The notes beneath the pieces are model-generated. The model had not been told where the DNA came from and did not search any database. It worked only from the letters and a program-made list of their open reading frames with translations. DNA of 49,498 bases from WJMB01 sp964581465. GTDB taxonomy: Bacteria; RBG-13-66-14. The stretch spans positions 1-49,498 of the forward strand of contig CAZOOP010000029.1 in assembly GCA_964581465.1 (NCBI GenBank), written 5' to 3'. Each line of letters starts with the position of its first letter. Within the stretch, counting starts at the first letter, position 1. Positions 39,488-48,220 of the stretch are shown in pieces. The translations under genes and the position numbers were made by a program.

Positions 39488-41845
39488 TCAGCGGATGACG
39501 GCCAGGCGGCCGACGGTGGCGTCGCCGTCGACGCCGACCCTGTAGAGGTAGACCCCGGAAGCCAGCTCCCGACCGGCGCTGTTGAGCGCCGACCAGGTGT
39601 GAGAGCCCTCCAGGCCGACGGCCTCGTAGACCAGCGCTCCGGCGATATCGAAGATGCGCAGCTCGCTGCCGGCGGGCAGGTTGGTGAAGACGACCTCGGT
39701 ATGCCCCACCGAGGGGCGGAAGGGGTTGGGGTAGGCGTAGACGTTCTCCAACCGCGTTCCTGTGCCGACCCGGGGGACCAGTGCCATCACCGCGGCGGCG
39801 GCGGCCCGGGCGCCGCCGGTGCACTGCTCCGGGTCGACCTTGTCGATGGTGTCTTCGGTGGTGTGGTAGTAGGGGTTCCACTGCGTGCCGGGGTTCTCGC
39901 CGAGCTGGATCGCCGGGATGCCGGCGCGCCAGAAGCTGGCGTGGTCGGAGCGGTAGTAGCCCGGGTTGTTCTCCTCCACGACGACCAAGGGGCTGTAACG
40001 GGCGCCCTCGGCCAGGGCGTCGGAGAGCCAGAGGGAATCATCCCGGGTCACGGCGCGCACGTCCAGGGCCTCGTCGTCGCGGTAGCCGTACATGTCCAGG
40101 TTGAGCACCCCGCCGACCTCGCCCTCGGCCAGCTCCTCGGCGACGTAGTAGCTGGAGCCGATCAAGCCTTGCTCCTCGCCGCTGAACAGCACCACGCGCA
40201 CCGGCAGGCGGAAGACCTCCCCGGCGAAGACGCGGGCCGCCGCCAGGCAGGCGGTCACCCCGCTGCCGTTGTCGTCGGCGCCGGGGGCGTAGTTGAAGGG
40301 GTCCTCGGAGATGCTGTCGTAGTGGGCGGTCAGCAGCAGGGCCGGTTCGGTCGACCCATCGTCGGTGACGTGGAGGTCGCAGACCACGTTGCGCCAATCC
40401 AGGCCCTGATCGGTCTCGACGTAGCCGCCCTCCAGGGTGGAGCCGCCGTCGGTGGAGCGGTAGACGAAGGGCGGCTCGCCGCCGCTGATCCAGAGCGTCT
40501 GATCGTCGACGACGTCCAGGGCCAGGAAGCGGCCGCTGTCGGAGGATTGCAGCGCTTGCCAGGAATCGCCGCCGTCGATGGTGCCGTAGAGGGTGTTGTA
40601 GTCGCCGACGATGAACCCGGTTTGGTCGTCGGCGAAGTCGACGTCGTAGAAGTAGTCGGTGAAGCCCAGCTCGATCTCCTCCCAGACGCCGCCGCCATCG
40701 GTTGAGCGAAGCACGGTACCCCGGGCGCCCACGGCCCAGATTTCACTGTTGACGCACTCCACCCCCCAGAGCAGGTCCTCGGTACCGGTGTCGCGTAGTT
40801 GCCAGGTGCGGCCGTCGTCGACGCTGGTCAGCACGACGCCGCCGGCGCCCACGGCGGCCAGCAGACCCGGGCAACGGTCCAGGGCGTAGAGGGGTTCGTC
40901 GGCGGGCGAGGCGACCTCGGTCCAGCTCACACCGCCGTCCTCGGTGTAGGCCAGGATGTCGTCGCCGCAGACCCAGCCGGTGTCGGGATCGTCGAAGTAG
41001 AGCCCCCGGGCGGTGCCCGTCCAGCCGGTTTGAACGACCTCCCAGTCGTCGCCGCCGTCGGTGGTTCGCAGGATCTCTCCGTAGGCACCCAGCCAACCGT
41101 GGCTCTCATCGAGAAGGAACATCCCGCGCAGGTAGTGGCCCGCCGTGGTCTCATTCATGTGCCAGCTCGCGCCGCCGTCGGTGGTCTCCACGTAGGTCAA
41201 CCCCACGGCTCCGGCGCGCTGGGCGTCCAGGCCGACGATGTCCCACAGCGCCACGCTGCCAGCGCCGGAGAGGTGGTAGTCGTGGAATTCGGGCTCGTAG
41301 CCCCAGGAGGCCAGTTTGGCGTAGAGCAGGTCCGCGGCCTCCAGACAGCCCGGCGCGAAGGAGTAGCGGGTGTCGATCGCGGTCAGGTCCTCCAGCTCGT
41401 CGAGGTAGGCGTTCCAGGTGATCTCGGCCAGCAGGGCCGGATCGACGGAGCCGCCACCGAAGGGCTCGGGTGGGACGTCCAGCAGAGCACCCGGTGCTTG
41501 CTCGTCCAGGGGGGTGGGATGGAGCAGGACCAGCTCGCCGCCGGGTCCGCCGGTCAACAACCGCGGCGAGCGGATCAGCCGGACGTCCTCGCCGCTCCAG
41601 ACGATAACGGCTCCCGGGGTCGGGGGATCGTCGTAGGCCAGATAGTAGTATCGGCCGGGTTCGAGGTCCTCCAGGAAGACGCCTTCGGCTGCGTCTTCGG
41701 CGAAGTTCTCGGCGGCGCAGAGCCAGCCGTCCTCGAGGGGCACGGCGAAGAGGGCCTCGGCGGGCCGCTCACCGGCGATGAAAACGGCCGGGGTACAGAG
41801 CCCCCCGGCCGCGATGCAGAGCAGTATGATCAGGCTGGAGCGCAT
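39488..41845 (-). CDS. Secreted M28-family metallopeptidase with inserted BNR/Ycf48-like propeller and FlgD-type C-terminal domain
   Basis: 785 residues from the ATG at 41845 (GGGAGGGG upstream; signal peptide MRSSLIILLCIAAGGLC). Residues about 215-480 hold seven Asp-box repeats (TTDGGDDW, TEDGGVSW, SVDDGRTW, STDGGGVW, TIDGGDSW and variants), a Ycf48-like propeller. The catalytic domain follows with M28 zinc ligands: His508 in TAHYDS, Asp524 in GADDNGSG, Glu-Glu in FSGEEQG, a later Asp in LNLDMYGYRD and His in YYHTTEDTID. Such enzymes are aminopeptidases. The last 80 residues (YPNPFRPSVGHTEVVF ... GVYLYRVG ... AVIR) form a FlgD-like sorting domain. The propeller splits the peptidase from its N-terminal part (AADLLYAKLASWGYEPEFHDY), an unusual arrangement. 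Probably surface-exposed or released. Confidence 0.92.
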   Translation of the reverse strand: MRSSLIILLCIAAGGLCTPAVFIAGERPAEALFAVPLEDGWLCAAENFAEDAAEGVFLEDLEPGRYYYLAYDDPPTPGAVIVWSGEDVRLIRSPRLLTGGPGGELVLLHPTPLDEQAPGALLDVPPEPFGGGSVDPALLAEITWNAYLDELEDLTAIDTRYSFAPGCLEAADLLYAKLASWGYEPEFHDYHLSGAGSVALWDIVGLDAQRAGAVGLTYVETTDGGASWHMNETTAGHYLRGMFLLDESHGWLGAYGEILRTTDGGDDWEVVQTGWTGTARGLYFDDPDTGWVCGDDILAYTEDGGVSWTEVASPADEPLYALDRCPGLLAAVGAGGVVLTSVDDGRTWQLRDTGTEDLLWGVECVNSEIWAVGARGTVLRSTDGGGVWEEIELGFTDYFYDVDFADDQTGFIVGDYNTLYGTIDGGDSWQALQSSDSGRFLALDVVDDQTLWISGGEPPFVYRSTDGGSTLEGGYVETDQGLDWRNVVCDLHVTDDGSTEPALLLTAHYDSISEDPFNYAPGADDNGSGVTACLAAARVFAGEVFRLPVRVVLFSGEEQGLIGSSYYVAEELAEGEVGGVLNLDMYGYRDDEALDVRAVTRDDSLWLSDALAEGARYSPLVVVEENNPGYYRSDHASFWRAGIPAIQLGENPGTQWNPYYHTTEDTIDKVDPEQCTGGARAAAAAVMALVPRVGTGTRLENVYAYPNPFRPSVGHTEVVFTNLPAGSELRIFDIAGALVYEAVGLEGSHTWSALNSAGRELASGVYLYRVGVDGDATVGRLAVIR

Positions 41846-41871
41846 CGGCCCCTCCCTGTTGTCTGTGGAGT

Positions 41872-42330
41872 TCAGCGGTAGACGTACTCCAGAATCCGGT
41901 TGTACTCGGCGTCGGCGGTGCCCAGGACCAGATATAGGGCCGTGGTGAAGTCCTCTTGGGAGAGCTGGGCCGCCGGCATCTCCGCCTGGAGCTCGACCTC
42001 GTCGACGGAGTTGATGACCGCCTTGACCAGGTAGTTCTCGAGACCGATGGCCAGGAGTTCGTCTTTCAGGGCGTTGAGATCGCCGTGGCTGTGGGGGGGG
42101 ATGGGCGCGATGACTGTCTGGAAACAGACGAAACCCTGCTGGGTGTAAATGACGCAGGGGATGGCGCCCATGTTGTCGCCGGTGGTGCCCAGGTACCAGG
42201 TGCCGGGCTCGTCGTCGTAGGTGACGACCTCGAAGCCCTCCTCGGCCAGCCAGGCGTCGATGTCGGCGTTGAGGTCCTGCGCGACACCAACGGCGGCGAG
42301 GATCACGATGCAAAGCAGCAGCTTTTTCAT
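41872..42330 (-). CDS. Secreted YbjN-like protein
   Basis: 152 residues with a signal peptide (MKKLLLCIVILAAVGVAQ). The mature part (DIDAWLAEEGFEVVTYDDEPGTWYLG, GFVCFQTVIAPIP, LNALKDELLAIGLENYLVKAVI, LSQEDFTTALYLVLGTAD) resembles YbjN/CesT-type chaperone-like folds, here exported. It starts 26 bases upstream of the M28 gene on the same strand. A role as periplasmic partner of a secreted neighbour is possible but not shown by the sequence. Confidence 0.7.
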   Translation of the reverse strand: MKKLLLCIVILAAVGVAQDLNADIDAWLAEEGFEVVTYDDEPGTWYLGTTGDNMGAIPCVIYTQQGFVCFQTVIAPIPPHSHGDLNALKDELLAIGLENYLVKAVINSVDEVELQAEMPAAQLSQEDFTTALYLVLGTADAEYNRILEYVYR

Positions 42331-42426
42331 CCTCTGACTCCCTCACCTGTCACCGCGAGACCGGTCGAGATGAAATCGGCTTCCCGGTGAAAGCGGGCGG
42401 GATAGGCTTTAATCCAACTCGAGACG

Positions 42427-42849
42427 CTACTCGCCGCCGCCGGTGTCCGGCATGGTCGTGCCGCCGGGAACGGCGGGCTGCGCGGCGCCCTCGGTGCTCG
42501 GTTCGGCGGGTTCGGCGGGTTCCTCGGCTTCACCGTCGGCGGGTTGGCCCTCGCCGTCCGGAGCGGCCTCTTCACCCTCTTCGGTGGCTTGATCCTCGAC
42601 GGGGGCCACCGTGGTGTTGGGGGATGAGTAGATGAAGGCCAGCCCCAGGGAGAGCAGCATGAAGCCCACGGCCACCCAGCGGGTCAGCCTGGACAGGAAG
42701 GTGGCCGCGCCGCGTTTGCCGAGGACGGTCTGAGCCCCGGCGCCGCCGAAGGCCCCGGAGAGTCCGCCGCCCTTGCCGGCCTGCAGGAGCACGACGATGG
42801 CCAGGGCGATGCAGATCAGCACGTGAATGACGATCAGAACGGTGATCAA
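42427..42849 (-). CDS. secG: SecG, protein-export translocase subunit
   Basis: About 140 residues. The start is taken as TTG at 42849, since GGAGGAG lies just upstream; no ATG fits the family start. The body is SecG: a first membrane helix, then VLLQAGKGGGLSGAFGGAGAQTVLGKRGAATFLSRLT and a second membrane helix (VAVGFMLLSLGLAFIY). SecG is the small SecYEG subunit that assists protein translocation through the inner membrane. An acidic, Pro/Ala/Glu-rich tail of about 65 residues follows, longer than usual for SecG. It lies in the same orientation as the genes on both sides. Confidence 0.92.
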   Translation of the reverse strand: MITVLIVIHVLICIALAIVVLLQAGKGGGLSGAFGGAGAQTVLGKRGAATFLSRLTRWVAVGFMLLSLGLAFIYSSPNTTVAPVEDQATEEGEEAAPDGEGQPADGEAEEPAEPAEPSTEGAAQPAVPGGTTMPDTGGGE

Positions 42850-42927
42850 CTTCTCCTCCGATTTAGAGACGGGTAGTCGCTTGAGCGGGCGAAGTTTAGC
42901 AGAACAACCGCCCGGCGTCAAGCAATC

Positions 42928-44670
42928 CTAGCCCCCGCTGAACTCGTCGCGCCAGCGGTAGAACTCATCGGCGGCCCGGTCGTATTTGTGAGCTCCGCCG
43001 GTGGGTCGGTAGCGACGCAGGGCCGCGGGATGGATCGGGAGCGGATCGTTCGTCGAGGAGCTGTCCGGTGGCAGATAGAGCTCCAGCAGGTCGACGGGGC
43101 GGAAGCCGTCGAGGCCGGTGGCGCCGGCCAGGAAGTAGTTTTCGTAGTATTCTCGCACCACGGCGGCGGCCAGGGGGCGCTGGTTGAGTTCGGCCAGCGC
43201 CTGGTTGTACTCGCGGGCGAAGAACCCCTGGGCACTGTATGGTCCCGGCGCGCCTGTCGTTTGTCGCCACAGCTCGCGAACCAACTCTTCGTCGGGTGCT
43301 TCGAGACGAACACGGGCGGCCAGCTCCCGCTGGTACCAGGGTTCGCTGGGCTGGTAGGCGGAGCTGAGCGCTAGGTCGGGCCGTTGGTCGCGAACCTCCA
43401 GGCGAACCAGGTTGTCGAAGTAGATTGCGTCGGCGCCGACCAGGGAAACCGCCAGCACCGCCCGATATGGCGCCTGCCCGACTATGTCGGCGCCGATCTG
43501 CTCGGCGGTGCGACGTTGGGAGAGATCGGCCCGGGGCAGGGAGAAGGCCGCAGTCGCGCCGACGGCGGCTAAACCGAGAACGGGAATCAGCCAAAGCGGC
43601 GGCCGCCGCTTGGCCGGCGCTTCGGTGAGTTTCTCAAGGCCCAGGGCCAGGCCGATGCAGAGCACCAGCGCGCCGGTGATCAGGAAGGTCTCATCGGAAG
43701 CCCGCAGTTCGCCCAGGTCCTGGTTGTGGGCCAGCAGCAGGCCCAGGGCGGGCAGCAGCAGCAGGAGCAACAGGGTCCACAGCAGTCGGCGCCTGTCGCG
43801 GGCGGCGTAGATCAGCCCGGCCAGACCGAGCAGTGACACTCCGGGGGCCAAGTCCCGCCACCAGGTTTCGACGATCCAGGCCGCCTGACCGCCCAATAGG
43901 CTCCAACTGCGCGCTATTCCGTAATCGACGTAGACGTCGTGGCTCAATCCGCGCCAGAAGCCGTGCCAGGTGTCCGGAGCCGACCAGTTGATCGGCGGAT
44001 TCGTCGCTGCGCGCAGGGGCAGATAGAGGTAGACGGAAAAGCCCAGGGCGCCGGCGACGATGAACAGCGCCCAGCCGCGGGCGTCGAGACGCTTGAGCGC
44101 CGGCAGGGCCAGCAGCGCCAGCGCAGGCAGGTAGGTCAGCGCGGCGTTGTGGCTGACCACCAACAGGCCGGTGAGCAGACCTAGAGCCAGGGTCGGCCTG
44201 CGGTCGGGCTCATCGGTCCGCGCCGAACGTGAAGCCGCCAGAGCGGCGTAGAGGGCGGCGATGGTCAGCGCCAGATGCTGGGTGTAGACCTCGGTCAGCC
44301 CGGCCTGGCTCCAGAACGTGGCGCTGAAAGCGAAGAGCAGCGCTCCGCTGAGCGCCGCGAGGGGCCGACAGCCCAGCTTCTCCAGGAAGAGCGCCAGCAG
44401 GAAGACCGCCAGGCCCCCCCAAAGTCCGCTGAGTAGGTTGACGGCGAAGACGGCGCCTTCGGGACCGACGGCGCAGAAGGGGTGGGCGAAGAGCGAATGG
44501 AGCGGGTAGCCCGGAGAATGGGCGCAGCCCAGGTGCCGGGCGGCCACGGTTAGGTCGTAGTTGCTCTCCAGGATAACCGTTCCCGGAGCCGACGTGAGCG
44601 CATAGACGACGAAGACGGCCAGGGCGGCGAGCAGATAGAGCGGCGGAGTCCACGAAGGAGGCCGGATCAC
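42928..44670 (-). CDS. DUF2723 (TMEM260-like) multi-spanning membrane protein
   Basis: About 580 residues with roughly ten membrane helices. The N-terminal hydrophobic block with TSAPGTVILESNYDLTVAARHLGCAHSPGYPLHSL, the WSQAGLTEVYTQHL segment and YLPLRAATNPPINWSAPDT are DUF2723 signatures, a family related to protein O-mannosyltransferases. It probably transfers sugars from a lipid carrier to exported proteins (family inference). Start: a GTG at 44751 gives 607 residues, but its first codons lie in a strong hairpin with no ribosome-binding site, so GTG at 44670 is given instead. That choice is uncertain. A soluble C-terminal domain of about 180 residues follows the helices. Confidence 0.85.
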   Translation of the reverse strand: MIRPPSWTPPLYLLAALAVFVVYALTSAPGTVILESNYDLTVAARHLGCAHSPGYPLHSLFAHPFCAVGPEGAVFAVNLLSGLWGGLAVFLLALFLEKLGCRPLAALSGALLFAFSATFWSQAGLTEVYTQHLALTIAALYAALAASRSARTDEPDRRPTLALGLLTGLLVVSHNAALTYLPALALLALPALKRLDARGWALFIVAGALGFSVYLYLPLRAATNPPINWSAPDTWHGFWRGLSHDVYVDYGIARSWSLLGGQAAWIVETWWRDLAPGVSLLGLAGLIYAARDRRRLLWTLLLLLLLPALGLLLAHNQDLGELRASDETFLITGALVLCIGLALGLEKLTEAPAKRRPPLWLIPVLGLAAVGATAAFSLPRADLSQRRTAEQIGADIVGQAPYRAVLAVSLVGADAIYFDNLVRLEVRDQRPDLALSSAYQPSEPWYQRELAARVRLEAPDEELVRELWRQTTGAPGPYSAQGFFAREYNQALAELNQRPLAAAVVREYYENYFLAGATGLDGFRPVDLLELYLPPDSSSTNDPLPIHPAALRRYRPTGGAHKYDRAADEFYRWRDEFSGG

Positions 44671-44701
44671 ACCGCCGTGCGATTCGAGTTCCGTTGATAA
44701 A

Positions 44702-44738
44702 CCGACGGGGGAGGCTACTCCCCCGTCGGGTTCTTTTT
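44702..44738 (+). terminator. Strong hairpin with T-run upstream of the DUF2723 gene
   Basis: CCGACGGGGGAG (44702-44713), loop GCTA, CTCCCCCGTCGG (44718-44729), then GTTCTTTTTG on the plus strand. It has the form of a plus-strand terminator, but no plus-strand gene precedes it. On the minus strand it lies between the GYF/RDD gene and DUF2723 and may terminate or attenuate that transcript. Confidence 0.6.
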
Positions 44739-44942
44739 GTATATTGTTCACAGTAGTGGTTTTTGGTTGTCGCGGCGTCAGTTAGCTTGTTCGCGGCTCA
44801 ATCGGCCGCCGATACCAGTGAGCGTTTAGACGTCATCCAGGGTATGCCAAGTGCTATGCCGGGTTGTGTTGCATAATCCCGCTCGGGTGTTGACAGCAAA
44901 CGGTTTTGATAGGCTACACCAGGCGTAATACAGGGCCTGTCG

Positions 44943-46262
44943 TTATTCCAGGCTGTCCACCACCTGGGTGCGGGAGAGGCGGTCGCCGATGCGCAGGCCC
45001 TTCTTGTCGGCCAGTACGAGGACGAATTCGATGATCAGCGGGGCGATGGTGACGACGGTGATGTTGCGCAGGATAAGCTTGCCGATGCCTGGCGGTTGCT
45101 TGGTCACCCGGTCGACGATCCGCAACCCGGCCAGGCGCTTGCCCGGGGAGCGACGGCCGAAGATGGCGTCGCGCATCAGTAGGTAGAAGGCGATCAGGCC
45201 GATGGAGATGAAGATGAAGGTTTGGGATAGATTTTCGAGGAACCCGGCGCCCTCGAGAATGCTCATGGTGTCTTTGGGGTTGAAGACGCGGAAGAAGAGC
45301 ACGTCCTTGAAGACCGAGTGCAGCAGGTAGAAGATGATGCCCAGCAGGGCCACGGAGATGAAGCAGATACCGATGTCCCAGACCAGACCGCCCAGCCGCT
45401 TGGCCGCATTGGTTTTCATCAGCGGCAGCTCGGTGGGATCGACGTAGTCGTCCTTCACCGGCGGCTCGCCGCCGCTCGGTGTGGTCACGAAATCGCCGAT
45501 GGTCCCCATGGCGCTGCCGGCCTCACTGGGACGATCGGAGAAGGTCCGGCGGACGATGTCGGCGTCGGTAACCCGGGGCCGCGTCCCATCTTCATCCTCA
45601 CCGACGAAGGTCGACCAGTCGCTGTCGGGGACTGGTCCCGTTTCCGGTTCGGCGGCTTTCTTCTCGGTCTGGGCGGGCGGTGTGGCCGCTTCCTCAGCGG
45701 GAGGAGACTCTTCGGCGTCGTGAGCATCCACCGGCGCGACTGCTTCTTCCGGTTTAGTCGCGCTGGGGGTGGCGGGGGCCGTTGGTTCCTCGGCGGAGGG
45801 CTCGGCGGTGGAGGTCGGTGCGGTTTCGGCTTCCCCCGCGGTTGCGTCCTTCGTCGCTCCCTCGGCCGCTTCCCGCTTCTCGAAGGCCTGGCGGAACTGG
45901 ACGATCTTTTGCAGTTCGAACCACTTCTCGTGGCGCTCGATCCAGACGAAGTCCTGGCGGCTCAGGCGGCCCTCGAGAATGAACTCGATCAGTTGGGTGG
46001 CCGGGTAGGGGCCGTACTGCTCACCGTTGATCGAAACGAGCAGGCCCCGGGGAGTGGCGGGCTGCTCCTCGGTTGTCACGCCGTGGGCGTCGAATATCCG
46101 CTTGAACTGGGCCACGTTGCGGGCCATGACCCATTCGTTGCGGGCCTGGATCCAGACCTGGTCCTCGGGGCCCATCCGGCCGTCCTCGACCATGTTCTTG
46201 ATCTCCTCGATGGAGATCGGACCCTGCTGCTCGCCGTTGACGTAGATGTATGTATCGGCCAT
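44943..46262 (-). CDS. Membrane protein with two GYF_2 domains and a C-terminal RDD domain
   Basis: 439 residues. Two tandem GYF_2-type domains are visible: YIYVNGEQQGPISIEEIKNMVEDGRMGPEDQVW (about 4-36) with a following WVMA, and SINGEQYGPYPATQLIEFILEGRLSRQDFVW (about 77-107). GYF_2 domains bind proline-rich peptides or partners. A Pro/Ala/Glu/Thr-rich disordered linker of about 110 residues follows, then an RDD domain (AAKRLGGLVWDIGICF ... SPGKRLAGLRIVD ... LRNITVV) with three membrane helices. The protein is an inner-membrane scaffold or transporter-like factor with a cytoplasmic adaptor part (inference). GGAGG-poor start, but the reading frame and domain begin at this ATG. Promoter at 46411-46439. 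Confidence 0.88.
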   Translation of the reverse strand: MADTYIYVNGEQQGPISIEEIKNMVEDGRMGPEDQVWIQARNEWVMARNVAQFKRIFDAHGVTTEEQPATPRGLLVSINGEQYGPYPATQLIEFILEGRLSRQDFVWIERHEKWFELQKIVQFRQAFEKREAAEGATKDATAGEAETAPTSTAEPSAEEPTAPATPSATKPEEAVAPVDAHDAEESPPAEEAATPPAQTEKKAAEPETGPVPDSDWSTFVGEDEDGTRPRVTDADIVRRTFSDRPSEAGSAMGTIGDFVTTPSGGEPPVKDDYVDPTELPLMKTNAAKRLGGLVWDIGICFISVALLGIIFYLLHSVFKDVLFFRVFNPKDTMSILEGAGFLENLSQTFIFISIGLIAFYLLMRDAIFGRRSPGKRLAGLRIVDRVTKQPPGIGKLILRNITVVTIAPLIIEFVLVLADKKGLRIGDRLSRTQVVDSLE

Positions 46263-46410
46263 GGATCACCAGCCCGCCCTATCTGCGGTGGACGTAATAT
46301 AGTCTTGCAGGACACGCCGCTTGATTGCTTCTTTGCGTCCCGTCCCAGGATTCGACCCCGCGATCCATGCGAAGTCGCATTGCGAAGCCGTAACGGTACT
46401 TTTCAAGTAT

Positions 46411-46439
46411 AATATATCATCGACGCGTTGAGGTTACAA
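46411..46439 (-). promoter_or_regulatory. Promoter of the GYF/RDD gene
   Basis: Minus strand: TTGTAA (46439-46434), 17-base spacer, TATATT (46416-46411), about 150 bases upstream of the start at 46262. Confidence 0.6.
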
Positions 46440-47420
46440 GGCTTAACGGGATCGGGAGTGGATTTGCGCCGAAGCGCGGGCCGTTTCGGGAGGGACGTCG
46501 AGAAGGTTGCGCCGACGACGGACTGGAGAGCGACCAGATTTGTATTTGAAGGTTACACCTGCGGCTTTCGCCGCGGGTTGTTTCGCATGTCTTGTCGGCA
46601 TCCTTAAGTTGATGCTCAGCTTACTGATGGTCGCTACGGCGCCACGGCGAGTGAAACATATCGAGTCAGACGGTTGGAGGATGATGCTAGACCACCGCCG
46701 CCCCGCGGGTTCTCGCGGTCCAGATTGCATTCGGTCGGGGTTTCGAATAGCGACAACAGAAATTACATTTATCTATGGATCATCTCTATGGATCATCACC
46801 CAAAGAAAGGACCAGTATTTGTAACCATAGAGATAGATCGTTGTAGCGAGAAGGGAGCCTCTATAATGCTCGGCGGAAGTCGTCAACTCGTGAGACCGGC
46901 TAGCTGATTCAGGTTCTAAACAAATAAAATGACTGCTGTTAGCATGTCACTAAGGATCAGTTTCAAAAACCCTCCGGCTGTCTCAACAGCCTAATATCTC
47001 ACCCAGCCATAAACTAAGAGCAAGAAGAACACGGCGTATTTGAATGCCACAAATCGATAGAGGGATAATGTCAGTGGGGTAAGCAATAGGAAATCTAATG
47101 ACAAACAAATAGCAATAACTGCCGTTTAATAAACGAGTGATATATCCTAAAATAATAAAATGATATATGGCATGATTATTATTCTATGTTTAGTAAAAAT
47201 GTAATGCAACTATATTCTAACAGCCATTATATATGCTAGTTCATGCAATCGTTTAATTGTAGTATGTTTCCTTGTCAGTTTTCAGGATGGCAGGCAGGCT
47301 CGACGGCCTTCCGGTTTTCCGCGGCATTATAAGCAAGTCGCGGGTTACTCCCACAAATCGGTTGAAATGAAAGGGTAGCCAACTGACCTGTATAACATTA
47401 TATGGCGATCTATTAGCACA
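46440..47420. other. Long AT-rich intergenic desert, no gene
   Basis: From about 46900 to 47270 the sequence is exceptionally AT-rich (TATATGGCATGATTATTATTC, ATTATATATGC). No protein-like frame exists on either strand. Near 46789-46830 ATCTCTATGGATCATC and CCATAGAGAT make a weak inverted repeat. It ends at the second MITE copy. Confidence 0.5.
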
Positions 47421-47432
47421 GTAATTCGGTTT

Positions 47433-47781
47433 GGGATTATCACCTGAAACTGAACCTACGTCGAAAACGCAAAAGAGCGGCATTTAGAACTGACGTGCCG
47501 ACAATCACCTCACGAATGGCTCCAACTCGATATGCAAACGTTTTGATATCTGCTAAAGTCGCAATTTAAAAAGCGTTTATGCACATATTACCTGGGATGC
47601 CCGTGATGCAAGCCAGGAGTCACGACTTCCCGAAGCAGAGCGATATTCTGGAAGCGTCCGCTTAGAGAGCATCTTTCATGCCACCAGGCAACGCACTGAC
47701 TGTGACAGCTAACGCAGCTATAAGACACATAATAACATGCTATTAGCGATATATTTCTGTTCAGGAACGTGTGATAATCCC
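47433..47781 (-). mobile_element. MITE-like element, copy 2 (349 bp, 8-bp target duplication)
   Basis: It is the reverse complement of the element at 15501-15848 with about twenty differences. Ends: GGGATTATCACCTGAAAC (from 47433) and ACGTGTGATAATCCC (to 47781). It is flanked by its own direct repeat TTCGGTTT (47425-47432 and 47782-47789), different from the duplication around copy 1, which shows an independent insertion. Non-coding. Confidence 0.9.
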
Positions 47782-47988
47782 TTCGGTTTTAGCATGTGTA
47801 ACCCCCTTTATCTAGTAAGCTGAATGGTGGCAGTTTTTATCGTTCCACACCTTCCAGTAGATCTGTTTATGATACAGCACGCTGAGGATTGCGTCCCCAC
47901 CGACGCTCATCGCTCCGACGTCCCCCTGATTTCTCCCTAGCAAACCTCCCTTTAATCAAGAAGCAACCGAGTTCAGGGCGGGCTTTTG

Positions 47989-48017
47989 TTGACAGGGACT
48001 GTGTCTTGGTCTATTTT
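47989..48017 (+). promoter_or_regulatory. Sigma70-type promoter for the 48221 gene
   Basis: TTGACA (47989-47994), 17-base spacer, TATTTT (48012-48017). The leader would be about 200 bases, longer than elsewhere in the window; 47790-47988 shows nothing else. Confidence 0.6.
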
Positions 48018-48220
48018 AATAAATACAAAAGGCAAGCAAGATCAAGAGCAAGCCAAGTATTAAACCAAAGACACAACCAGGGAAACCGTTTAAGGGTAAG
48101 CCGGTATCAAGGACCTCGGCAAGCGAGCCTCCGTGGATATTCGGCGCTTGAAGGCCAGTCTTTCAGAACCCACCAGTCCTCCGTCTTTCGCGAAGGCCCA
48201 CGCCGACAAAGGAGAAGACC

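Noticed and set aside
39599..41881. Long plus-strand frames opposite the M28 peptidase
   Set aside because: Composition is Val/Gly/Ala-rich shadow sequence. The minus frame carries all M28 ligands and Asp boxes.
46443..46907. Short genes in the region upstream of the GYF/RDD gene
   Set aside because: Frames are short, overlapping on both strands, without ribosome-binding sites or protein-like composition.
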